Shown here piece after piece: positions 1 to 5,324 of a stretch of 6,617 nucleotides of DNA. The stretch is from Acidimicrobiia bacterium (GTDB lineage: Bacteria; Actinomycetota; Acidimicrobiia; Acidimicrobiales; AC-14). Numbering within the stretch: position 1 is the first letter of the stretch; each line of letters begins with the position of its first letter. The position numbers and the translations under genes are program-made. The stretch lies in assembly GCA_019243595.1 (NCBI GenBank), contig JAFAUA010000039.1, forward strand, positions 1-6,617, read 5' to 3'. Below the pieces are notes generated by a model, which worked only from the letters and a program-made list of their open reading frames with translations, did no database searches and was not told the origin of the DNA.

Positions 1-61
1 CGAACGGCGGGCGGCCGTGCTGCTGACGCCGGCCCGCGTATATGGCGTCGGCGGGACCTAG
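1..61 (+). CDS. 3' end of an upstream gene, possibly a PPOX-type flavin/F420 oxidoreductase (partial)
   Basis: The frame starting at base 2 is open from the window edge to a TAG at 59-61 and reads ERRAAVLLTPARVYGVGGT. The alternating hydrophobic stretch ending in LTPARVYG resembles the last beta strand of pyridoxamine-5'-phosphate-oxidase-like (PPOX) split-barrel proteins, some of which use F420. That would suit a gene directly upstream of an FO synthase, but only 19 residues are visible and the resemblance is from memory. The other plus frames are less protein-like here, and frame 3 is closed by a TGA at 24-26. If real, the gene overlaps the first ATG of fbiC by 20 nt, or ends one base before an alternative GTG start at 63. 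Confidence 0.35.
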   Translation, partial: ERRAAVLLTPARVYGVGGT

Positions 62-2327
62 GGTGACGGGCGTGCCCGCCGACCTGCTGGCCACGCCACT
101 CGACGAGCTCCTCACCCAAGCGGCGGCGGTGCGCGACGCGACCACCGGGCGACGTGTCACGTACTCGCCGAAGGTCTTCATCCCTCTCACCATGCTGTGC
201 CGCGACCGGTGCGGGTACTGCACGTTCGCCCAGCCTCCCGCCCGTCTCGAGTCGCCGTACCTCTCACCGGAGGAAGTGCTGGCGATCGCCCGTCACGGCG
301 CCGACGCCGGCTGTCACGAGGCGCTTTTCACGCTCGGCGAGCGGCCCGAGCTTCGCTATCCGGCGGCCACCGCCTGGCTGGCCGACCACGGGTATGCGAG
401 CACGGTCGAGTACCTCGTCGCCATGTGCAAACTCGTCGTCGAGGAGACGGGTCTTCTCCCCCATGCCAACGCGGGGGCGCTGTACCGAGACGAGCTCGCC
501 GCCCTGCGCTCGGTGTCGGCCTCGCAGGGGATGATGCTCGAGTCGCTCGATCCGAACCTCGACTGCCACCGGGGCTCACCCGACAAGACACCCGAGCGCC
601 GGCTGGCCACGTTGGAGGCGGCGGGCGAGCTGGCGATCCCGTTCACGACCGGCATCCTCGTGGGCATCGGCGAGTCGCGGGAGTCCCGACTGGAGGCGTT
701 GACCGCGATCGCCGAGAGCCACCGGCGCCACGGCCACGTGCAGGAGGTGATCGTCCAGAACTTCCTGCCCAAGGCGGGGACGGCGATGCACCAGGCACCG
801 CCGTGTCCCGAGGACGAGTTCCGGTGGACGATCGCCGCCGCCCGGCTGATGTTGCCGGCGGACATCCACCTACAGGCGCCACCGAACCTCACCGAGGACT
901 TCGGCGCCCTGCTCGACGCCGGCATCGACGACTGGGGCGGCGTGTCGCCGGTAACCCCCGACCACGTCAATCCCGAGCGCCCATGGCCGGCGCTCGAGCG
1001 GTTGCAGTCGGTGACGGAAGCGCACGGGTTCGCGCTGGCACCACGACTCACGATCTATCCGGCGTACGTGCACGACGCCCAGCGCTGGCTCGACCCGGCG
1101 ATGCAGTTCCCGGTGATAGACCGCAGCGACGCCGAGGGACTCGGCCGTGACGACCACCAGTGGTACTCCGGCGCCGACGCCGCGCCCCCCACCCTCCTCC
1201 CATCCGCGGCCCGCGCCGGCGGCGCGGTCGGTGAGGTGCTGGCCGGCGTCCTGATGGGCCAGACCGTCGACGTCGAGGAGATCGTCACCCTGTTCTCGGC
1301 GCGGGGTCCCGAAGTGGCCGCCGTCGCCGAGGTCGCCGACGAGCTGCGGCGCCAGCTCGTAGGCGACGCGGTCACGTGGGTCGCCAACCGCAACATCAAC
1401 TACACGAACGTCTGCACCTTCAAGTGCCGCTTCTGCGCCTTCTCGAAGGGCCCGCTGTCTTTGAATCTGCGCGGTGATCCGTATCTCTTGGATCTGTCGG
1501 ACATCCAGCAGCGGGTGGCCGAGGCTGCGGCGCAGGGCGCTACCGAGGTCTGCCTGCAGGGCGGCATCCATCCCAGCTTCGACGGCGACTACTACATCGA
1601 CGTCTGCCGGGCAGTGAAGGAAGCGGCGCCCGAGATCCACGTCCACGGGTTCACGGCCTTGGAAGTGACCGAGGGGGCCAAGCGCCTCGGTGAACCCTTG
1701 GCCCAGTATCTCCAGCGGCTGATGGACGTCGGCCTGAAGACACTCCCGGGTACGGCCGCCGAGATCCTCGACGACGAGGTCCGTCAGATCATCTGCCGCG
1801 ACAAGGTCGACACCGAGGAGTGGCTCGAGGCGCATCGCACGGCGCACTCGATCGGCCTTCGCTCGAACATCACGATCATGTTCGGCACCGTCGAGAAGCC
1901 GGTGCACTGGGCCCGTCACATGGTGCGGACGCGTGCGCTGCAGCAGGAGACCGGCGGCTTCACCGAGTTCGTCCCGCTGCCGTTCGTCCACATGGCGGCG
2001 CCGATCTATCTGCAGAAGAAGTCCCGGCGCGGGCCGACGTTCCGCGAGGCGCTGCTGATGCACGCCATCGGGCGGATCGCCTACTACCCGTGGGTGCCGA
2101 ACGTGCAGGTGTCGTGGGTGAAGATCGGGTCGAGCGGCGCTCGCCAGGTGCTGTCGGCCGGAGCCAACGACCTGGGCGGCACGCTCATCGACGAGAACAT
2201 CTCGCGCGCCGCCGGCGCCTCGCATGGCCAGCGGATGGACGAGGAAGCGTTCCGGGAGATCGTCGAGCCCCTCGGCCGCCCCCTTGAGCAGCGCACGACC
2301 CTCTACGAGCGCGTCGCCCTCGCGTAG
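42..2327 (+). CDS. fbiC: FO synthase, fused CofG-CofH radical SAM enzyme (FbiC)
   Basis: This is the bifunctional 7,8-didemethyl-8-hydroxy-5-deazariboflavin (FO) synthase. It joins tyrosine with 5-amino-6-ribitylamino-uracil to make FO, the chromophore of cofactor F420, in the cytosol. Two radical-SAM halves are visible, each with a CX3CX2C cluster site: C53/C57/C60 in the N-terminal CofG half and C458/C462/C465 in the CofH half. CofG carries the family block GVSPVTPDHVNPERPWP (residues 300-316). CofH carries TEVCLQGGIHP (501-511), LPGTAAEILDDEV (568-580), GGFTEFVPLPFVH (638-650) and GANDLGGTL (707-715). At 761 residues it is shorter than mycobacterial FbiC (about 856), through a shorter N-terminus (first Cys at 53) and a shorter inter-domain linker (about 350-445). 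An in-frame TGA at 24-26 leaves ATG 42 as the most upstream start. GTG at 63, with GCGGGA six bases before it, or GTG at 72 are alternatives that keep the conserved region. The permease downstream overlaps its 3' end. Confidence 0.96.
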   Translation: MASAGPRVTGVPADLLATPLDELLTQAAAVRDATTGRRVTYSPKVFIPLTMLCRDRCGYCTFAQPPARLESPYLSPEEVLAIARHGADAGCHEALFTLGERPELRYPAATAWLADHGYASTVEYLVAMCKLVVEETGLLPHANAGALYRDELAALRSVSASQGMMLESLDPNLDCHRGSPDKTPERRLATLEAAGELAIPFTTGILVGIGESRESRLEALTAIAESHRRHGHVQEVIVQNFLPKAGTAMHQAPPCPEDEFRWTIAAARLMLPADIHLQAPPNLTEDFGALLDAGIDDWGGVSPVTPDHVNPERPWPALERLQSVTEAHGFALAPRLTIYPAYVHDAQRWLDPAMQFPVIDRSDAEGLGRDDHQWYSGADAAPPTLLPSAARAGGAVGEVLAGVLMGQTVDVEEIVTLFSARGPEVAAVAEVADELRRQLVGDAVTWVANRNINYTNVCTFKCRFCAFSKGPLSLNLRGDPYLLDLSDIQQRVAEAAAQGATEVCLQGGIHPSFDGDYYIDVCRAVKEAAPEIHVHGFTALEVTEGAKRLGEPLAQYLQRLMDVGLKTLPGTAAEILDDEVRQIICRDKVDTEEWLEAHRTAHSIGLRSNITIMFGTVEKPVHWARHMVRTRALQQETGGFTEFVPLPFVHMAAPIYLQKKSRRGPTFREALLMHAIGRIAYYPWVPNVQVSWVKIGSSGARQVLSAGANDLGGTLIDENISRAAGASHGQRMDEEAFREIVEPLGRPLEQRTTLYERVALA

Positions 2328-3240
2328 GCCTTCGCGCCCGTCGCCGTCTGCGGCCGGGACACTCGGCGCTCTCGCCGCTGTGCTCATGTGGGGCGCCGCA
2401 AGTGTCCTTGCCAAGGCCGCCGATCACGTCGACGGTCTGACGCTCGCCTTCCACCGGCTGTGGGTCGGGGCGGTGGCGATGCTCGTCATCTTCACGGTGC
2501 GCGGCGGGCGTCTCCGCTGGCGCCTGCTGGTGGCCGCCTTGCCGGCCGGCATCGCCTTCGCCGCCGACATCGGCCTGTTCTTCACCGCCGTGAAACACAC
2601 CACGGTCGCCAACGCCACCATGATCTCGGCCCTTCAGCCCGCCCTCCTGCTCTTCGTTGCCGGACCGCTGTTCGGTGAGCGGGTGCACGTCTCCGATGTG
2701 TGGTGGACGGTCGTTGCGCTCGTCGGTGTCTCCGTGGTGGTGTTCGGCTCGTCGACGACGCCGTCGTGGAGTCCCTTCGGCGACATCATGGCCGTGCTGT
2801 GTCTGTTCGCGTGGACCGCCTACTTCATCTTCGGCAAGCAAGGCCGTGCGAAGTTGGACGCCGTCGAGTTCGTGACGGCCATGTCGCTGGTGGCGTTCGT
2901 CGTCATCGCCCTGGTCGCGGTCGGGACGGGCCATGACCTGACTGTTCCCGACGGCGGCACGTGGGCGGTGATCCTCGCCCTCGGCCTCGGTACCGGCGGG
3001 ATGGGTCACTTCCTCATCAACTGGGCCCATGGCCACGCGCCGCTCGTCCTGACGTCGATGCTGACCCTGCTGATCCCCGTCGTCGCCATGGCATCAGCGG
3101 CTGTCTTCCTGGGCGAGGACGTCGTCGCGGCTCAGATCGCGGGCGCGGTCATCGTGCTCGGCGCGCTGGGCGTGTTGGTCTGGCGGCGCCAGCCGCAGGA
3201 GCCCGACCTACCGCTCGAAGTTGCGGAGCAGCCGCTCTGA
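2284..3240 (+). CDS. EamA/DMT-family 10-TM permease
   Basis: This is an inner-membrane transporter of the drug/metabolite superfamily with two EamA repeats of about five helices each. From the TTG start it is 318 residues, normal for the family. Hydrophobic segments lie roughly at 26-44, 52-72, 80-100, 106-128, 136-156, 163-184, 193-213, 226-244, 253-275 and 283-300. The repeats end in typical EamA blocks, ALQPALLLFVAGPLFGERV and a later LTLLIPVVAMASAAVFLGED. The start is uncertain. An in-frame ATG at 2224 would add 20 residues, but these are fbiC bases read out of frame. Without it the leader is still Ser/Pro/Arg-rich. The next starts (GTG 2380, ATG 2386) would cut helix 1. I therefore chose TTG 2284, which overlaps fbiC by 44 bp and suggests translational coupling; no clear Shine-Dalgarno is seen. 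The substrate cannot be read from the sequence. Known EamA substrates include amino acids, sugars and, for RibN, riboflavin. Confidence 0.88.
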   Translation: MSSARPSTSASPSRRPSRPSPSAAGTLGALAAVLMWGAASVLAKAADHVDGLTLAFHRLWVGAVAMLVIFTVRGGRLRWRLLVAALPAGIAFAADIGLFFTAVKHTTVANATMISALQPALLLFVAGPLFGERVHVSDVWWTVVALVGVSVVVFGSSTTPSWSPFGDIMAVLCLFAWTAYFIFGKQGRAKLDAVEFVTAMSLVAFVVIALVAVGTGHDLTVPDGGTWAVILALGLGTGGMGHFLINWAHGHAPLVLTSMLTLLIPVVAMASAAVFLGEDVVAAQIAGAVIVLGALGVLVWRRQPQEPDLPLEVAEQPL

Positions 3241-3420
3241 TTGATCGGCGACCAGGCGCTCGACGTCCTCGGGAGTGATCCGGCGGGACCGCGTGCGCAC
3301 GGTGTGGAGGATCATCGAACGCGGCGAGAGAACGCTCTCCTCGAGCCACGCAGTGATAACCAAAAGCACCGTAATGACCGCCAAGGCCAGCGGCACGAAC
3401 AGAATGCCGATCGAACCCAT
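3208..3420 (-). CDS. Small single-pass membrane protein, 70 aa, unknown function
   Basis: An ATG (complement of 3418-3420) opens a 70-codon frame ending in TAG (complement of 3208-3210). I recognise no family. The N-terminal part, about residues 4-26 (IGILFVPLALAVITVLLVIT), is one strong hydrophobic helix. A short linker follows, then a basic and amphipathic soluble tail (RTRSRRITPEDVERLVADQ...RLLRNFER) that could form helices on the cytoplasmic face. Codon third positions are mostly G/C, as in the neighbours, and the composition is protein-like rather than the Arg/Ala/Pro-rich shadow type. The frame is open further upstream to about 3783, but that part is antisense to the MpaB-family gene, so ATG 3420 is the sensible start. 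Its last 33 bp overlap the 3' end of the permease tail to tail. It is divergent from the MpaB-family gene. No Shine-Dalgarno is obvious. Confidence 0.68.
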   Translation of the reverse strand: MGSIGILFVPLALAVITVLLVITAWLEESVLSPRSMILHTVRTRSRRITPEDVERLVADQSERLLRNFER

Positions 3421-3458
3421 GGTTGAGGGGTTACCCGCTCGCCGGGGCTTGTGAAACG

Positions 3459-3464
3459 TAGCCT
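3459..3464 (+). promoter_or_regulatory. Candidate -10 box for the MpaB-family gene (leaderless start)
   Basis: TAGCCT fits the actinobacterial TANNNT -10 pattern and ends seven bases before ATG 3472, the spacing expected if the transcript begins at the start codon. No clear -35 was found. On the opposite strand TACGTT (complement of 3455-3460) could be the -10 for the divergent 70-aa gene, giving a leader of roughly 28 nt. Such hexamers occur often by chance. Confidence 0.28.
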
Positions 3465-3471
3465 TGGGTTG

Positions 3472-4224
3472 ATGGAAGGCCTTTTCCCGGATGACGCCGT
3501 CATCCGCCGGGTCAGCGGCGAGGCGATCCTTCTTCTCGGCGGCGGACGCGCCCTGCTCATGCAGCTCGCCCACCCCAAGGTGGCCGCCGGCGTCGCCGAC
3601 CACAGCGGGTTCGAGAAGGATCCGTTCGGACGGCTGCGACGCACACTCGAAGCCACGTACACGATCGTGTTCGGCACCCGAGACGAGGCCGACCTCGTCG
3701 CCCGCCAGATCTGGGCCGTGCACGAGCACGTCACCGGCGCCGGCTACCAGGCCAACGACCCCGATCTCCTGATGTGGGTGCACGCCACGCTCACCGATAC
3801 CGCGCTACGCGTCCATCGTCGATTCCTGCGACCGCTGTCAGATTCAGAAGCTGCCCGTTACTACGAGGACTCTGTGGTGGTCGCCGAAGCGCTCGGCGTG
3901 CCGCGGTCAATCCAGCCCGCCGACCTCGGGGAGTTCCGTCAGTACGTGCGCGACATGGTCGGCTCACTTGTGGTCACCGACACCGCGCGCGAGCTGGCCA
4001 GCTCGGTGCTGCATCCTCGGCTCCCGTTCGTCGCCGAGCCCGGCATGGCGCTCGCCCGCGAACTGACGGCCGGCCTTTTGCCGCGGCCGCTGCGCCAGCA
4101 GTTCGGCCTCGGCTGGGACCGCAACCGCAAGACCGCGCTGTTGTTCGCCGGCGCCGCCTCGCGCACGGTCCTCCCCCGCGTGCCAACCGCGGTCCGCCGC
4201 GCCCCCGCGAACCTCCTCGCCTAA
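3472..4224 (+). CDS. DUF2236 / oxygenase MpaB family protein
   Basis: This protein belongs to the DUF2236 family, all-helical proteins that include the fungal oxygenase MpaB and the haem b rubber oxygenase Lcp. Its own substrate is not evident. Family landmarks in the 250-residue form are LFPDDAVIRRVSGE near the N-terminus, GGGRALLMQLAHP (23-35), ADHSGFEKDPFGRLRRT (42-58), IVFGT (65-69), a paired-His segment HEHV (84-87) and WVHATL (102-107, His104). LHPRLPF (180-186) follows. These histidines include plausible haem ligands by analogy with Lcp. No signal peptide or membrane helix is seen, so a cytosolic or peripheral location is likely. A GTG at 3451 would add seven residues. I prefer ATG 3472 because a TANNNT box sits seven bases before it and the GTG has only GGGG three bases upstream. 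The gene is divergent from the 70-aa membrane protein and convergent with the small-gene pair. Confidence 0.88.
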   Translation: MEGLFPDDAVIRRVSGEAILLLGGGRALLMQLAHPKVAAGVADHSGFEKDPFGRLRRTLEATYTIVFGTRDEADLVARQIWAVHEHVTGAGYQANDPDLLMWVHATLTDTALRVHRRFLRPLSDSEAARYYEDSVVVAEALGVPRSIQPADLGEFRQYVRDMVGSLVVTDTARELASSVLHPRLPFVAEPGMALARELTAGLLPRPLRQQFGLGWDRNRKTALLFAGAASRTVLPRVPTAVRRAPANLLA

Positions 4225-4269
4225 TGTTTGCGCGATCGCTGGCGAAATAGCCCGCCGATTGAGCAAACA

Positions 4270-4290
4270 CCCGGCTGGTGGCTGGCCGGG
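4270..4290. terminator. GC-rich hairpin between convergent genes
   Basis: CCCGGC at 4270-4275 pairs with GCCGGG at 4285-4290. The stem can extend inward through two G-U pairs and one G-C pair to a three-base loop. It sits between the stop of the MpaB-family gene (4224) and the stop of the minus-strand coiled-coil gene (4316), where a bidirectional terminator is expected. There is no U-tract on either side, so intrinsic termination is only a suggestion. The remainder of 4225-4315 shows nothing else recognisable. Confidence 0.3.
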
Positions 4291-4315
4291 GTCGGTCCAT
4301 CACGTTCTGACGCGG

Positions 4316-4507
4316 TTACCGACCCGGCAGACGCGGAAGGCCGAACAGCCGCCTGATCCAGCGGCGCGATGCACCCGCCTCCTTGTGCAGCGTTTCGATC
4401 TCGGACTCGATCGCCGACCGCTCATCGTCGGACACCCCCTGCTCGAGGCGTTGCTCGAGGAACCGCAACCGCTCCTCGATCCAGCGCACCCGGTCGACCG
4501 TGGTCAC
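4316..4507 (-). CDS. Small predicted coiled-coil protein, 63 aa, unknown function
   Basis: GTG (complement of 4505-4507) to TAA (complement of 4316-4318) encodes 63 residues. I recognise no family. Residues about 3-44 are strongly charged and helical with hydrophobic spacing suited to a short coiled coil or helical hairpin: VDRVRWIEERLRFLEQRLEQ, a turn at GVSDD, then ERSAIESEIETLHKEAG. The C-terminal 16 residues (RRWIRRLFGLPRLPGR) are basic and aromatic and could touch membrane or nucleic acid. The start codon overlaps the stop of the upstream 83-aa membrane protein gene (GTGA, bases 4504-4507), a classic sign of translational coupling. The two products may therefore be made in fixed ratio and act together, with this protein as a cytosolic partner of the membrane protein. 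It converges on the MpaB-family gene. Confidence 0.66.
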   Translation of the reverse strand: MTTVDRVRWIEERLRFLEQRLEQGVSDDERSAIESEIETLHKEAGASRRWIRRLFGLPRLPGR

Positions 4508-4755
4508 CAGGGCGCAGCGCCCGTCTGTACGGCTTGGAGGTCCTTGCGGACGCCGCCGACGTAGAGGAGGACGAAGATCAGGCCGACCACGAAGTACGTG
4601 CCGACGAGCATGCCGATGACCCACAGCCACTTGCGGGCGCCGACCTGGTGCCACGCCTCCTGCGGCCGGCGGGCGGCGTCGAGCGCGGCCCAGAGACCGA
4701 CGAGGGTCAGGATTACGACGACCGCGTACCCGGCGCCGTTCAGGAATCCACTCAC
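4504..4755 (-). CDS. Small two-helix membrane protein, 83 aa (DUF2516-like at best)
   Basis: GTG (complement of 4753-4755) to TGA (complement of 4504-4506) encodes 83 residues. Two hydrophobic helices are plain: about 6-26 (NGAGYAVVVILTLVGLWAALD) and about 43-67 (WLWVIGMLVGTYFVVGLIFV and onward). They are joined by ARRPQEAWHQVGARK. The pattern of helix, D-A-x-R-R-P, amphipathic linker, K-x-W and second helix resembles DUF2516, small actinobacterial membrane proteins of unknown function; this is from memory and tentative. The frame is open upstream to about 4875, but that part is Arg/Ser-rich antisense of the CYTH gene. GTG 4755 fits the membrane topology and a TANNNT box ending six bases upstream. 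It is the first gene of a coupled pair and is divergent from the CYTH gene. Confidence 0.72.
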   Translation of the reverse strand: MSGFLNGAGYAVVVILTLVGLWAALDAARRPQEAWHQVGARKWLWVIGMLVGTYFVVGLIFVLLYVGGVRKDLQAVQTGAAPW

Positions 4756-4761
4756 CCACCG

Positions 4762-4767
4762 ATGGTA
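4762..4767 (-). promoter_or_regulatory. Candidate -10 box for the minus-strand small-gene pair
   Basis: Read on the minus strand this is TACCAT, matching TANNNT, followed by six bases and then GTG 4755. That spacing would start the RNA at the start codon, i.e. a leaderless transcript. A convincing -35 was not found. It shares bases with the plus-strand ribosome binding site of the CYTH gene. Confidence 0.4.
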
Positions 4768-4771
4768 GGGA
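4767..4771 (+). promoter_or_regulatory. Ribosome binding site of the CYTH-domain gene
   Basis: AGGGA lies seven bases before ATG 4779, a good Shine-Dalgarno position, and supports that start. If it is used, the CYTH mRNA must begin inside or beyond the divergent 83-aa gene. Confidence 0.45.
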
Positions 4772-4778
4772 ACACACG

Positions 4779-5294
4779 ATGAACAACCCCTCCGCCCCGC
4801 CCGGAAAGGCCGAGAAGTACGCCCGCGTCGAACGGGAGCGCTGCTGGCGCCTCGCCGCGCCCCCCGACGAAGCAAGTGCCGTCGCGATCGTCGAGATCAC
4901 CGACGTCTACTTCCCCGGCACCCGACTCCGGCTCCGGCGCATGGTCGACACGCGCGGCAGCGCGCCGACGATCTACAAGCTCACCCAGAAGGTGCCCGGA
5001 CCTGATCACCGGCGGCTGACAACGAACACGTACCTCTCCGAGGCCGAGTACGAACTGCTCGCCCGCCTCGACGGCCACCGGATGACCAAGCTCCGCTACA
5101 GCGTTCCCCCGAATGGCGTCGACGTCTTCCTGCCACCGCTCGAAGGACTCGTCCTCGCGGAAATGGAATACGACGACGACGAAGCGATGGCCGCCGGCAC
5201 TGCTCCGCCGGGTGCGGTCGAAGAGGTGACGGGTGACGTCCGCTTCACCGGAGGTCACCTGGCCGCGTCCATCCAGGCCCCGCGTTCGGGATAG
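4779..5294 (+). CDS. CYTH-domain protein (triphosphatase/adenylate-cyclase fold)
   Basis: This 171-residue protein has one CYTH domain, the tunnel fold of CyaB adenylate cyclases, thiamine triphosphatases and inorganic tripolyphosphatases. These enzymes bind triphosphates and metal in a tunnel lined by charged residues. Matches run in family order: the N-terminal ExE strand VERERCW (E18, E20), DVYFPGTRLRLRR (42-54) with alternating arginines, YKLTQK (66-71), TNTYLSEAEYELL (82-94), TKLRYSV (103-109), DVFLPPLEGLVLAEMEY (115-131) with paired acids E128 and E130, and VTGDVRFTGGHLA (150-162). The Lys/Arg expected at the end of the ExExK signature is Cys22 here, so activity is not assured. No signal peptide or membrane helix is seen. 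The start is supported by AGGGA seven bases upstream. The substrate is unknown. It leads a co-directional run with the LOG gene 30 bp downstream. Confidence 0.85.
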   Translation: MNNPSAPPGKAEKYARVERERCWRLAAPPDEASAVAIVEITDVYFPGTRLRLRRMVDTRGSAPTIYKLTQKVPGPDHRRLTTNTYLSEAEYELLARLDGHRMTKLRYSVPPNGVDVFLPPLEGLVLAEMEYDDDEAMAAGTAPPGAVEEVTGDVRFTGGHLAASIQAPRSG

Positions 5295-5324
5295 CGGCAC
5301 TCACTCAGGCACCATGGACTCGGG

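Noticed and set aside
197..1150. Out-of-frame plus-strand frame inside fbiC (317 codons)
   Set aside because: It is Arg/Pro/Gly-rich with no domain and fully inside fbiC; the GC bias explains the lack of stops.
870..2414. Long open frame antisense to fbiC (514 codons, minus strand)
   Set aside because: It lies opposite a certain gene and its translation is rich in R, G, A, D and H without recognisable domains, as expected when codons of a GC3-rich gene are read in the mirrored frame.
2185..3036. Minus-strand frame antisense to the permease (283 codons)
   Set aside because: It is a hydrophilic low-complexity translation opposite a clear ten-helix permease; a shadow.
3421..3783. Upstream extension of the 70-aa minus-strand gene
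   Set aside because: The frame is open but antisense to the MpaB-family gene, and its translation does not resemble the helix-tail protein that begins at ATG 3420.
4369..4782. Plus-strand frame across the small-gene pair (137 codons)
   Set aside because: Its translation is Pro/Arg/Asp-rich without structure, whereas the minus strand gives clear TM helices, a coiled coil and stop-start coupling.
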